The translations under genes were made by a program, and so were the position numbers. From NCBI GenBank assembly GCA_024449915.1, contig JAMZAV010007106.1:16919-80918 (forward strand): a stretch of DNA of 64,000 nt. Direction: 5' to 3'. This document shows positions 10,301-20,740 of the stretch, piece by piece; the first letter of the stretch is position 1, and the number at the start of each line of letters is the position of its first letter. This DNA comes from Sweltsa coloradensis (taxonomy: Eukaryota > Arthropoda > Insecta > Plecoptera > Chloroperlidae). Below the pieces are notes generated by a model, which searched no databases, was not told where the DNA came from, and saw only the letters and a program-made list of their open reading frames with translations.

Positions 10301-10829
10301 CCATCCATCCATCCAGTTCGCACAGAGTCCAACATAGCTGGTCACACACATGTGGTCCAAGTTTCATTGTTCTAAGATGTACCGTTTTCTCTGTAGGCTT
10401 CCGCGTATAAATAAAGTTTTAACTTTTCGCGGAGAATTAACCCCCGATTTCAACGATGTTGAGGCACCTTTTTAACACAGAACGGGTTATGGGATCGGGG
10501 TGATTTTTTTGGTAGGTCATGAACCACATATCATGTCATATACCGAGTTTAAAGATTGTAAATCTTTCGGGGCGGCGTGCGCAGATTGCTGAAAACCACT
10601 TAACTTGGGTAGCTGTAATCAGTGCAGAGTTGGTTGTCGCCTAACAGTCGCGTGGCGCTTGGCTGCAGGCAAATGACCGTCGCCCTAGATTCAAGCTCTG
10701 ATGTATTGTATGTAGAGCTGATTTCATAATGTATTGTTGTATGTAACATCATGAATGCCACTTTATCTATTTTATAACAAAGTGAATACTATTTTATTGC
10801 ATTCTGAAACTGCATTATTCTGAACTTAC
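10301..10829. other. No gene seen
   Basis: It starts with (CCAT)4, then sequence of moderate GC content without a recognisable domain. It could be intron of the zinc-finger exon that follows. Confidence 0.35.
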
Positions 10830-10948
10830 AGTTGGACCTGGCTTTGGAACGCCTTGTCACACACAGGACACACATACTTCAGCTTGTCGCGGTGCGTTAA
10901 CTTGTGCTTGGCTTGGGCGGATGTGTCTCCGAACATCTTTTCACACTC
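10830..10948 (-). CDS. C2H2 zinc-finger protein, internal exon
   Basis: A 119-nt minus-strand exon with textbook borders: a pyrimidine-rich acceptor TATCTTTGTCTCTTGTTGCAG just above 10,948 and a donor CT|GTAAGT at 10,830/10,829. It encodes the second half of one C2H2 finger (MFGDTSAQAKHKLTH) and the first half of the next (YVCPVCDKAFQSQVQL), with linker HRDKLKY between. Both fingers are completed by neighbouring exons outside the recognised sequence. The frame has no damage, unlike the repeat-derived zinc fingers at 8.8-9.8 kb, so this looks like a genuine host transcription-factor exon. The protein cannot be named from 39 residues. Confidence 0.65.
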
Positions 10949-13104
10949 CTGCAACAAGAGACAAAGATAATAGAAATTTACCTTTCTGTGCGGTTATCCT
11001 TGCGGGCAAGTACAAATATTCTGTATTCTTCTTGGGGAAAGGTGATGCCGATTTATATTAAAAACCCCATGTCAATCGCGGTCGTATTGTTAAGTTTTTA
11101 TTGTGACACACGCACAGACGAACGGACATAGAAACGTGATGCGTATAGGGGAGCATTTGGTCCTAAAATAAAACTGAAATAAGTGAAGTTGTATACAAAC
11201 ATCCTCACGGTAATTTATTGCATCAGTTATTTTGAGGAAGTTATTATATAAATGCCAAATACAATTCCTTAAAAATAAGAGCTAATCCCTCTGCAGAAAC
11301 AACATACTTTTCACCTGTTTTCGTACGACATAATTTTTTAACATATTGTCCTATTATGGAATATGTCCCGATAGTTTTCCTGATTATTAAAATAAAGTGA
11401 AAAGACAACCCGATTTTTATCATTTGAAAATTTATAATATTATTAATTTAAATTGTTTAAATTAAAATTGTTATGGTTTTAAGTTATTTGGACCAAGATA
11501 TGAACATCAAACCGATGTACAGATACCGAATTTGCCGCTTTATTTTTCAAAAACTAGAAAAACTTTGTTAGCACATTTTACTGTCAATCATTTAGGGCCT
11601 AGAGCTAGAAATAACGTATTTCTCGATCAAATAGTGAACCGGACTAATTGGAGACCCCAGAAAGCTAGTAATGAGAATCAATCTGTAGGCCTAATAACCA
11701 AACAATGGCCTAGCTAAAACAGTCTGACAAAGTCGAGGTTATGTTCACCTCATAATCACAGTTTATCTCCGTCAGAGACAAGACTTTGCATACTTATAAT
11801 CTATCCATTTGTGTTCCTAATATTTTTGCCTTGACTTGAAACTTAATTAAAATAGATTATATAGATAGTAATCAACTTGTGGGTACGCATAACATTGCTG
11901 GGTTATCAGAACAATTCAGGTTATGAGCAACACTTTAAAACGTCAAAATACTATGTTGCTATTGGTGGATAGTGAGAACATTGCTATGACAGTTCTACAG
12001 ACAATGCAGAGGTAGCAGCACCGTGCTAGTTGCACAAGTGTGGCGGCAGTGTTGAGAACCCCATAAGACACGGAAGTGGGGGTTGTGGGTAATTTTTGCC
12101 TGATTTACATATCTGGAAAGGGAGGCCAGGTCTCTTCTACAGGCTGACAATCAACGAACTGGATGTTAAAAGTGTATTGTCCCAAAATTCGGGCAGTTTT
12201 AGTGCGTGTTATGGGTGTTCTAGAAATATTCAGATACGGCAAAATACGTAACAATATTCGAGAGTGACGAATATGTTATAAGTTAACTCGGATGTGGCAT
12301 ATAAATGTTGATCAACCAATTTACTTGACGTTTTTAACGACGCGTAGAATCATGAACCAACCTCGTGGTGAAACTCAGCATCATGGACGGGCAACCCGGG
12401 AGTCGGGACTATGCCGTTTTTGTACACTAAATCACTAAGTAAATCTATTACAACTTCGTAATTAGTTGTGTGAACATAATGCCATCACGCACGTTTGTAA
12501 CTAAATCTACGTCGACTGTTAATTGATCTCATATCTTCGAGAATATCAAACCCAGTAGTAATCGTGAGTAAAGGCAGAGAGCCAACGCCATTATTGAACT
12601 CTAATTAATTGGTAACTCCAATCCACTAGGGAGTGATCCAATACATCTTCACACTGTACGTGTTCGACGCTTGTTAGAAATGATTTTGCACCGCGGTAAG
12701 AGCTACCTCCCATAGAAACTGTTTTCAAGCATGGAATCGTATTTTATTATCCCGGAAGTGGCGGCCATGTTGTCTGTTCATGGAGAACATCCGGCGACCC
12801 AGCGCCAGTGATCAGTCATCCGAATCCCCTATCAACCGTCTGAACAACGGTTCCCAAATCAACTGTACCCTTGCAAAACGTATTTGCACTCAAGCTACTC
12901 TCCAAGACGAACAATAAACCAAACGTCATACCAAGGTCGTATCCGAAAACATCGTGCGCTTCAAAATGCTACATACAGCATCAGGCCTACCTCGCGGCGT
13001 CCACTCGGGACTAGCGGTCTGCATCGCCGGGCAGCCATCCGTCGATCCACGCGGCACTAAGTCACTCGCGCGACTGAACTTTGAACCCAGGACTCTTGGT
13101 ACAG
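10949..13104. other. No gene recognised (possible intron)
   Basis: About 2.1 kb without recognisable domains. It is AT-rich up to 11,900 and more balanced after that. It is probably intron or intergenic to the zinc-finger exon, running into the 5'-truncated BEL/Pao element. Confidence 0.35.
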
Positions 13105-13764
13105 GACTCAAGGTATCAAGATTCTTGGATTGTTGTGGGATTCTCGCTCAGACTGCTTCCCGTTTCATACTGAAGTTTTCTCCGGATCTGTCACTAAGTG
13201 CACAACTCTTTCTTACATCGCCAAGATCTTCGATCCACTCGGATTCCTCACCTCCTTCGTGTGCTGGATGAAGATATTTCTGCAGCAACTCTGGTTACTC
13301 CCTCTACAATGGGATGACCCGCTCCCTGACCAGCTCACTCAAAGCTGGTTGTCCGCAGTCGCTGACGTACCTCAGCTCTCCTCGCTTCGGATACCACGAG
13401 CTTTGCCAGACAGTTGTGGTGTTCACAGGCTGGTCGGCTTCTGTGATGCCTCAGAAAAGGGTTTTGCCGCAGTTCTCTACCAGCACACGCAACGCGGATC
13501 CACCTCTCACACTACTCTACTGCGCGCACGAAGTAAGGTCTCACCTATCAAATCATTGATCTTGCGATCTTGCCTTCTCTCAAAGCTCTCCCTCTGGAAT
13601 CCGTGACTATACACGGACTCGATGATCGTTCTTGCCTGGTTAGCTACTCCGCCTCATCGTCTCAAAACTTTCGTAGCAAATCTTGTGGTGGAAGTTTTGG
13701 AGACCTCAAGCCCTACCGACTGGGCTCACGTCGCCTCAGAAGAAAACCCTGCGGACTCGCAAAT
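13105..13764 (+). pseudogene. BEL/Pao retrotransposon pol fragment, left part
   Basis: The plus-strand frame starting near ILGLLWDSRSDCF carries the Pao-type region after the reverse-transcriptase core: YIAKIFDPLGFLTSFVCW, a tryptophan-rich LQQLWLLPLQWDDPLPD, and VGFCDASEKGFAAVLY, which opens the RNase H-like domain. Later fragments in other frames (LAWLATPPHR-like, then WAHVASEENPAD-like, near 13,640-13,755) finish the RNase H. Several frameshifts separate the pieces. The catalytic RT motifs and everything 5' are missing. The frame is cut at about 13,764, where the compact RT element begins, and integrase sequence resumes at 16,699. Confidence 0.8.
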
Positions 13765-13955
13765 TTAAATAAAGGAAAAGAGGCTTTCGAGCCCCGGCTT
13801 CTATGCCCTCCGTAGTCCTCACGGACAGTACCCTTCCCGCACATACACCCGGCTTATATAGCCTGTAGTGCTGTTCGGGAAGGGTACTGTCCGTGAGGAC
13901 TACGGAGGGCATAGAAGCCGGGGCAAACATTGCCTCTTTTCCTTTAATTAAAAAA
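13765..13955. repeat. Folded-back inverted end of the compact RT element
   Basis: Two arms of about 75-80 bp (13,765-13,840 and about 13,875-13,955) are near-perfect inverted copies, sharing GAAGCCGGGG, CTACGGAGGGCATAG and GGGAAGGGTACTGTCCGTGA. The 34-bp centre contains GGCTTATATAGCC. Only the right arm matches the repeat at 16,223-16,390; the left arm is therefore an added reverse copy at the downstream (minus-strand 3') end of the insertion. Confidence 0.85.
13848..13866 (-). promoter_or_regulatory. TATA box of terminal repeat, left copy
   Basis: On the minus strand it reads GGCTATATAAGCCGGG, a strong TATA box, identical to the copy at 16,236-16,253. In this left copy the downstream sequence is the folded-back arm, so transcription from here would run out of the element into BEL/Pao sequence. 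Confidence 0.6.
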
Positions 13956-14009
13956 GTCGGGCGGCCCAGGTGGCCGATTAAACCCTTAACAAGTGTGGGT
14001 GAAGCCCTG

Positions 14010-16100
14010 TTAGATTACCCTAGGTGGTTTGAGTGGTTGGATGAATACCTCCTCCTGCTCCGTCGTTTCCTCGATTATATGGTGCATGGTTGCCCAAGTT
14101 GACCTAGAGGGGCGGTCTGCTATGTTCATTGCTGTTGGAATCCACTCAGTTGTCCAGAGGTGTTGTGGGAATTCCCTGAAGATTGACCACATTAGTCGGC
14201 GGCTTTCTGGGTGATGGAAGAGGGCCCCTGTGCCCGTTCGGAGACTGTAGACTGCGCTTGTGTTATCCATCCTGAGTGTGAAGTATGTTGGGTGCTCCGC
14301 TTCTGTCATTCCCCAGTATAACGCCATCAAACCCGCCACTCCCTCTGCTCTGTTTATTTCGAGCCTTTCCTCGAAACATTGGGCCCAAGCTTCGTTGGTC
14401 TCGGGGTTCACTGCCGCCACTGAATTCGGCGTAGCATCAGAGTAGAGGAGAACCTTCGTTGGGGGCGGCCTCATTGGTCTTGGTGCTTGCGGGTTGTCAT
14501 TTTGCAAGAATTCCAGAATGTAGTCGGTGTTCTTGGTCCTCAGTTCGTTTGCTACGTAGAGTGGCCATCGTAGGCCGAATGCTAGCCATTGAACGTAGCC
14601 AACTATTCTTTCCATGTCTTTTGGAGATGCGTTAGGCACCTGCCGCACCCACTCCATTAGTTTAGTGATGGATCCGAGTGTGGCCGCCAGTGTTCCTTCT
14701 GGAATGTTTATGGTAAATCCGAGATAGGGCAGGATAACACAGGGTTCCAAGATGCTTTTGTCATTAAGTGTGAAACCCATACGGCGGATAAGGTGAGTCA
14801 CTCGTCGCAGACGGTCCATACTTTCGCATGCAAAGAGCCAGTCGTCCAAATAGCACACGCCAAACACGTTTATATTCTCTGCTAAAGATGCAATCACCGT
14901 TTCTCATGTTCGCTGCATAATATAGGGCGACAGCGCGTGGCCCATAGGCATACGCGTGAAACAGTATGACACATTGTTATAACGTAGCCCATGAAATTGC
15001 TGTGTTTTTCGCTCACTTAACCCGATTTGATAAAAACCCGATTTAAGGTCTAGTTTTATCGCATACCAGTGCGGACGGAGCATCTGGATAGCCTGGGCTG
15101 CCGAGCGAAGCGAAAATTTCGGCGAGTTTATGAAAGGAGTCCATAACGAATAATCTTGAATAATTCTCATCTTCTTGTTTGCTTTCGGCACTATTATCCA
15201 CTTGGGTGCGTTTACACACCTTTTCTCTATCAACATACCGTTTTCTAGGAGGTCAGCAACAATGGTGTCCATGGCTGGAGAGGTAGGAGTCGTATGAAAT
15301 ATGTTAGGAGCCCCTGCGGGCCTAGGAATGTCTACCCCGTTGGTCGTAATCCTGTGGAGCCACGTTTGATTTTTGTTGAGTCCCAAGTTGAGGGGAGGCA
15401 CTTTGTGGACTGCAATGGAAGAGTATGTCAACTCGTGTTGTGGAATATAATCACGTTGAAGGAGGTCTGGCATATGAGGGCCGTGCTGTTTAGTCAAGAT
15501 GAAGCCTGATGGACCATCGTCTTCCTCGTCCTGGTCTTGCTCGTCGTCCGATGGTTCGCTGGGGTTGTCATCGTCCGATTGTTGAGATTGGTCTGATCTG
15601 CGGCTTTCCGTGTCTGAGCAATCCTCGCCTCCTTCTTCGTCTTCATTTCCCATGGCATCCCACCCCGACCTTTGACGCTCTACACGCCGGAACGGAGGGC
15701 CCTCCGGGACATCTATGATGTACCGGCGGTCCCCGTCCCGGACCGTGTAGGGCGTAAAATCGACTAAATCGTCCACTACTTGCTGGATGTTTTGTCGGGT
15801 GTGAAAAATTAAGAGTTCTTGTAGTTCTCTTACTTGCTCATGGTATTGTTGGACGTCCAAGGGTGAGCGGGCGTCCAGGAATGCCCAATCGTCTTCATCT
15901 TGTTGCTCTTCGTCTTGCATCCATATCTCTTCTTCGTGGTCCCAGGGAATACCCTCGTCCCAGAGTTCACCTGCCGGCGGGGCTGGTGGAATCCCAGGGG
16001 CGTCCTGGGATTCGTCGCTTGACGCCAGGTCATCGGCCCCGGCCTTGCCAAGCTGGCGACGAACATCCCGCGCACGATGTCGTGGGCGGTGTTTCGCCAT
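14010..16100 (-). CDS. Compact RT-RNase H polyprotein (hepadnavirus- or DIRS-like)
   Basis: A 697-codon minus-strand frame from ATG 16,100 (context AAAGATGG) to a stop at 14,012-14,010, broken only by one in-frame TGA at codon 399 (14,906-14,904). Approximate domains: residues 1-20 Arg-rich (KHRPRHRARDVRRQ); 35-70 acidic; 78-115 helical; 150-200 a Ser/Asp/Glu spacer; RT about 230-545 with LDLKSGFYQIGL (Asp 351), MPMGHALSP and YLDD at 417-420; RNase H about 550-690 with Asp555 (YSDATP), Glu586, Asp612 (MDNTSAV) and Asp662 (ADRPSR). No integrase, tyrosine recombinase, protease or gag is seen. Order and size recall hepadnavirus-like polymerases (terminal domain, spacer, RT, RNase H); YLDDW also occurs in DIRS elements. 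The TGA indicates an old or inactive copy. Confidence 0.75.
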
Positions 16101-16200
16101 CTTTAGACTGGATCTCCGATGCGTCCAAGATATATCCTAACCGAGCACTTTATACTTCCGAAACTAACACTGAAGTTGTTGTGGTTCTATACCTTCCGCA

Positions 16201-16390
16201 GGCTCACCATTGACTGTGCCCCTCCCGCACATACACCCGGCTTATATAGCCTGTAGTGCTGTTCGGGAAGGGTACTGTCCGTGAGGACTACGGAGGGCAT
16301 AGAAGCCGGGGCAACCAATGCCTCTTTTCCTTTAATTAAAAAAGTCGGGCGGCCCAGGTGGCCGATTGAACCCTGAACATGTGTGGGTGA
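16201..16390 (-). promoter_or_regulatory. Non-coding junction and promoter of the compact RT element
   Basis: It lies between the stop of the partial upstream unit (near 16,398) and the ATG at 16,100. On the minus strand, GGCTATATAAGCCGGG (16,253-16,236) is a TATA box; a start site would be expected around 16,215-16,205, about 110 bases before the ATG. The stretch from 16,223 matches 13,835 onward with a constant offset of 2,388 bp, defining the repeat unit length. The sequence between 16,101 and 16,222 occurs only once, as the leader of the single complete unit. Confidence 0.55.
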
Positions 16391-16397
16391 GGCCCGT

Positions 16398-16698
16398 TTA
16401 AACTATTCTAGGTGGTTTGAGTGGTTGGATGAATACCTCTTCTTGCTCTGTTGTTTCTTCTAATTTGTGGTGCATTGTTGCCCAAGTTGATCGAGAGGGG
16501 CGGTCCGCTATGTTCAGCGCCGTCGGGATCCACTCGGTCGTCCATAGGTGCTGTGGAAATTCCCTGAAGAGCGACCACATCAGTCGTCGTCCCTCTGGGT
16601 GGTGGAAGAGGGCTCCCGTGCCTGTCCGAAGACTGTAGACTGCGCTTGTGTTGTCCATCCTGAGTGTGAAGTAAGTGGGGTGTTCTGCTTCTGTCATT
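16398..16698 (-). pseudogene. Second, partial unit of the compact RT element (RNase H end)
   Basis: It encodes the last 99 residues of the RT-RNase H protein, including RMDNTSAVYSLRTGTGALF and NIADRPSRS. It corresponds to 14,010-14,310 with an offset of exactly 2,388 bp and differs at several positions (PEGRR for PESRR, ALNIAD for AMNIAD, PPRIV for PPRVI). It stands head-to-tail with the complete unit. The break at 16,698, inside the coding region, is the junction with BEL/Pao sequence. The differences show that the two units have diverged or came from different source copies. Confidence 0.85.
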
Positions 16699-16920
16699 AA
16701 ATGTCATTTACCGATTAGGATTACTCAACAACACTACTACGCAGATGAGCTCCGCAGATTGTCCCGCAATCAAGCTGGATCGTCTAGTCTCGCGTCCCTG
16801 AGCCCAATCATCGACGCAGAAGGGCTCCTCAGGGTGGCCGGGAGGCTCCGCCACTCACTGCTGCCAGAAAAATCACGCCCACCGAATTTTCTTCCCAAGC
16901 AAGCCCATTTCTCAGCACTC
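16699..16920 (+). pseudogene. BEL/Pao retrotransposon, integrase N-terminal fragment
   Basis: The plus strand encodes RITQQHYYADELRRLSRN, then SLSPIIDAEGLLRVAGRLRH and LLPEKSRPPNFLPKQAHFS, the zinc-binding (H2C2) start of a BEL/Pao integrase. It follows the same orientation as 13,105-13,764, so both are the two halves of one BEL/Pao copy. The linker that normally joins RNase H to integrase is missing, so target sequence was lost at or after insertion of the RT element. Homology ends at about 16,920. Confidence 0.75.
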
Positions 16921-17580
16921 ATCTGTAACACTGCTCCTCGATACGTAACCGAAAAGGTGTTAAGAATTAAAAAGGGTTCTTTAGTTTGGGGGCGAAGCAG
17001 GTCATGCCCCTGGGGACAAAGGTTGATAACGGCAAGGGAGGTGGTGGTGGTTAAACTTCTTGAAAACACAAGTGGTAATATTCGAAACTCAAAACATATT
17101 TATTATTTAAATTTAGGAAATATTGATTGTAGAAAACTGGTACGATTACATTGTGAACTTGCTTGTAAGAAACTCGAATCTAGACTGTCGTCGATGCAAG
17201 GCGGTCAGCTCCACGTGCTGCAGCGCTTAGCAAAGCTTGCAGATCTCACGGATTGGGGTGCTGAGCTTGCTAATTTGCAATACGTGTAACTTGTCGGGAA
17301 CTCGAATCCACGGGAAAATATGAAGAAACTGATTGTTGAAAATGTAAACTATGAAATATAAACTAAGTCGGGTCTGTATTACAATGCCCTTCCCTTAGAC
17401 AAAGCGTTATACCTTAAACAGGTATGACACTTTTTTGACTGCCTTGGTATCGAGTTGTTCCGTGAATTTTCTGGTATGAAAACTTACAATGGTTACAATA
17501 TCCAAACATAATTTATAAAATAACTTGACACTAATTTAAACATTGTTGAAAATAAAAACTATGAAATATAAACTAAGTCG
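16921..17580. repeat. Unassigned stretch with a 50-bp direct repeat
   Basis: A block containing ACTATGAAATATAAACTAAG and TCGGGTCTGTATTACA occurs at about 17,331-17,385 and again at 17,544-17,597, 213 bp apart and almost identical. No gene is recognised. It may be residual untranslated sequence of an LTR element. Confidence 0.6.
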
Positions 17581-17599
17581 GGTCTGTATTACACATCTG

Positions 17600-18720
17600 T
17601 GACTCGTTTCACAAGATTTCACTCCATTCTGGTCCTCGGACAGTGCAATCCCCCAAACGTTTGTGATCCAAAACCCCTTTAATTGGAAATTCGTAAATCT
17701 CCTCCGGGACTCCCCCAAACAGCGCTTAAAATAGTGCCCTCACTTGCACAAGTGGCAAATCTACCCCAAAAATGGCAACCCCAGAGTTCCGTACAACCTC
17801 CAGTGCCTTCAGGGCAAAAAGGCACTAAAATTGCGGGACCCTCCAAAAAATTTTCAACACAGGAAGGCTCCCGTAAAAGGGGCACCTACTTGTTGTAGAA
17901 ATTGGGGCCGCTGTACATCTGGAAATGGTTTCTCCCCCCAACCAAATCTTCTTCAGCCATGGAAAATAGGTTAAAACCCCCTAGCACTTCCGGGGCATCT
18001 AACGGGTTGGGGACGCAACTTTTGGACCTGCCTCTCACACGCAAAGTAAGATTTTCTCCGCATCTGGAACCTCGTTCTGCCCTCAAGCCCAGTGGGAAAA
18101 TACAATGGCACTTCACCCACCTTATGCCCCCAAAACCGGGAAAAAGGCATTCCTGGAAGCGTGGAATCACCAAGCTCTTACCCCGGGCCCCATTCTACAT
18201 CCTAAACACGCGAAAATCCCGCCACTTATTCTAAAAGTCAGGGGGTTTCTGTTAAAAGCCGCCCCCCTTTGGGCCCTACGCTCAAACCACATACTGCACT
18301 GGCCCAGGCATTTGCCGGTCCCTTATCGCCCCGGCCGAACTCGACCGCAAAAAACACATCCACCCCTGTAAAATTTTGGCACCCTCTTGAAGACAGCTCA
18401 TAAAAAGCGTTCTGGCCCCGTTGGACCCGCGGTTCTAAAAACCCTCGGATGGGGGTTTGGGACCAAAAAACCCCAAGTTTAACAAATGGGGCGGGATGGG
18501 ATTGGGTGCGTCAACTTAACCACTTCCCTTTGGCCCAATAGGGCGCTATTAACCTTCGCCCTTTGGTCGCCGGCATTGGGTTGTGGGGCCCTATTGACTT
18601 AAAATCAGGCCTTCGTAATTACTAACCGTCCCCATACCTCGGGCCTGGAAAGAAGGCATCTCGTCGTCCCGTTTTCCCCTTTTTTTAATTCTCTACTAAT
18701 CCTAAAACTCTCTTTTGCCC
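17600..18720 (+). pseudogene. Degraded LTR-retrotransposon-like block (possible Ty3/gypsy)
   Basis: A sharply different composition: GC-rich and full of short C, A and G runs. Plus-strand fragments around 18,105-18,260 (AFLEAWNHQALTPGPILH, PKHAKIPPLIL) and near 18,330 (APAELDRKK) are reminiscent of the RT/RNase H join of Ty3/gypsy elements (AF..L..AL...P.L..P, then SPAE). Frames shift every 50-100 bases. This is a weak assignment; a host-gene or BEL remnant is possible. Homopolymer expansion looks systematic, so some of the damage may be technical. Confidence 0.3.
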
Positions 18721-19323
18721 TTTTGCAAAAATTGGGCCTTAAGCAACCTCTTTGTCACTTCTCTTTGTTCTACGTCAGACTCGCCATGAAAATGTCACTT
18801 CATTTTGGTGGCCAGTATGTTTACGCCATATTCATATATCCCTCTCCGTTCATAATTCTGTTCATACACCTCACAATCCTCACCCATAGGTGTCGTGCGC
18901 ATTCTATTTTTCACATAGTGCCGACTATGCATTTTGTGTCGGCACCCGACTTGGATTAACGATCTACAAGCCACGAGTCGATCTAGAACAATCAACGGTC
19001 TACTCGTCACGTACGCAAGTGTACTAAATGCTCCTCTCTCGCCTCGCCACGTACCCTACGTGCGTGTGCAACCTCTCAAAACCTCTCGCCTCTCTCTGGG
19101 CAAACTCACGTGTGTTTCTTTATTTATTATTATTCATATTACTTTCTCAAAAGTGTAGTGCAAGTGCTACTAACATTCAGTGCCTATTAACGTGCCACTG
19201 CCGTGCCATCTCACCTGTTCCACCGTTTGCCAGTACGTCGACACGTCACCAACCGTCCGAAAACCCAAAGCAAGTCCAATCAAGTAAGTGATTAATAGCT
19301 CTTTTCACGGGCACTTCCCTTCG
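18721..19323. other. No gene seen
   Basis: Moderate GC. Short frames exist but no domain. It could include LTR sequence of the block upstream; no paired repeat was found. Confidence 0.3.
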
Positions 19324-19512
19324 TTGATTGGATATTGCTTTACGTCTCATATTTATGAAACTTGGCAAAATCGAAACGAAGGGAGGGACGTAAGGGATGA
19401 CGCGGGGGGAAAAGGGGTGGAAAGGCCTGGGCTGGTCAAAACCAGCAAAAAGCATATGGGGGGAGGGCAGGGGTTCCCCCACGTCGTGGTCTTCTCCGTC
19501 TGTGTCATCATC
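19324..19512 (-). repeat. SINE family A, copy 5 (inverted)
   Basis: The only copy on the minus strand: its tail GATTGGATATTGC is at 19,325 and it runs to GTGTCATCATCC. It is truncated at the SINE 5' side within the ACGGACGGATGATGACA region. Confidence 0.85.
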
Positions 19513-20128
19513 CTTCGTGTTATATTTAACACACTTCCACTCAAAACCTACAGTCCACTCCCCTACTCATTACCTAGGGAGGTTCTAGAACCTTCAGCTA
19601 GAACTCTAGGTCGCGCTCGTAGACATACTCGCATTTGGCGTCTACACTTAACTATAAACTTGTTTCCAATTACATTTTTTTCTTTGAGGACATAAAACTT
19701 CATAATTATTTCATGGTAGGAGATTCGGAACAATCGATTTCGCCAGCAAGGAAAAAATAAAATTTAACTTACATTAATTTAAATATGTCAACAACAATAA
19801 ATGTTTTGTGGGCACTGACAACTCAGATAACTCTTAAGAACCCTTAAACATAAATAACTAACTAAGTTACTTCAAACATTCCTCCAGGCTTCTTTCATCG
19901 GCCTGAGGAAAGCCACGCCTTATGGCTGACTTACGTGTGTCGAGTTTGGGGAAGGCACAGAACTCTACTTTATTTGGTTGGCACATAGCCAGATTGTCCC
20001 CTATGACAACCTTCTTGGGCCCTTTTGGGGCAGCTTTTTGTAGGGGAAAAGGCGATTTCGGGTCCCAGTTTTGCAGCCCTAAAAAAACCACTAACACCAT
20101 GGATTAGGCAATATCTGCGACACTCCAG
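19513..20128. other. No supported gene
   Basis: A minus-strand frame at 20,100-19,867 includes KGPKKVVIGDNLAM and ends in a TAA after SLEECLK. The GDNL pattern slightly recalls DDE-type transposases, but it is too short and unsupported to call. Confidence 0.3.
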
Positions 20129-20740
20129 TATCGTCACGATAAACCTCACTGCACATATAGAATTACCAATCACAAACAATAAATTACACCTCTCCGAGTT
20201 CATGTGATATTGTCATCAACACAATTTTGAAGAGTTTCAATGCACTTAACGTACAGCATCGATATGACCTTGCCGCCCCGCACCTTTTGACTACCTCCTT
20301 CACTTACACACAGCACAGTCGCAGCCTCGCCTCGCAGTCGGTGTGTTGTTCTTGTTGCAGGCGGAGGTGTTTTGTCTCCGCTCTGCAGCCTGTTCGTGTC
20401 GAGCCTCCACAGAACACGGAGTTAGCTTCTGTCACTGCTGAATGTGTTAATTGACCAAGTCTTGGCTGTTATATTCTCGCATCGTTCTCTTTAATATTTG
20501 TGAACTTCGGGAGATTGTCTGTTCTGTCCAGGCTGGGAGGTTTGTTCGCTGTTTATTCTGTACTGCTGTCAGGGAAGTGTTTGTTATGTTAGTGTTGGTC
20601 TCGGTCTGGTCTGTCTGTACAGCTTGATGTTTTGATGTTCGGAAAGTGTCAGGTTCTGTTCAGTTTGGGATGAGAGCCAAGTCACACAAAGGAGGTGCCC
20701 GGTTTCTGTGCTTGGGTTTTTGTTATACCGAATTCTCTGT
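20129..20740 (+). repeat. Repeat family B, copy 1
   Basis: It starts TATCGTCACGATAAACCTCA and contains the diagnostic GATATGACC, GCCGCCCCGCACCTTTTGA and CAGGCGGAGGTGTTTTGTCT blocks, then a TTCTGTCCAGGCTGGGAGGT stretch. The same order of blocks recurs at 21,200 and 33,304. The start equals the inverted terminus of the TIR element at 43,057, so the family is probably a DNA transposon whose copies here lack a recognised right end. Confidence 0.7.

Noticed and set aside
12926..13271. Open frames on both strands before the BEL/Pao homology
   Set aside because: Not in the BEL/Pao frame, no domain recognised; the real element frame starts at about 13,105.
14010..16698. Calling the element an ordinary LTR retrotransposon
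   Set aside because: The repeated part includes coding RNase H, no gag, protease or integrase is present, and the ends do not carry TG...CA LTR borders.
16408..16707. Second minus-strand frame over the partial RT unit
   Set aside because: It is an out-of-frame shadow of the RNase H coding sequence.
19867..20100. Possible DDE transposase fragment (GDNL motif)
   Set aside because: Only one short motif, no flanking family pattern; left unassigned.
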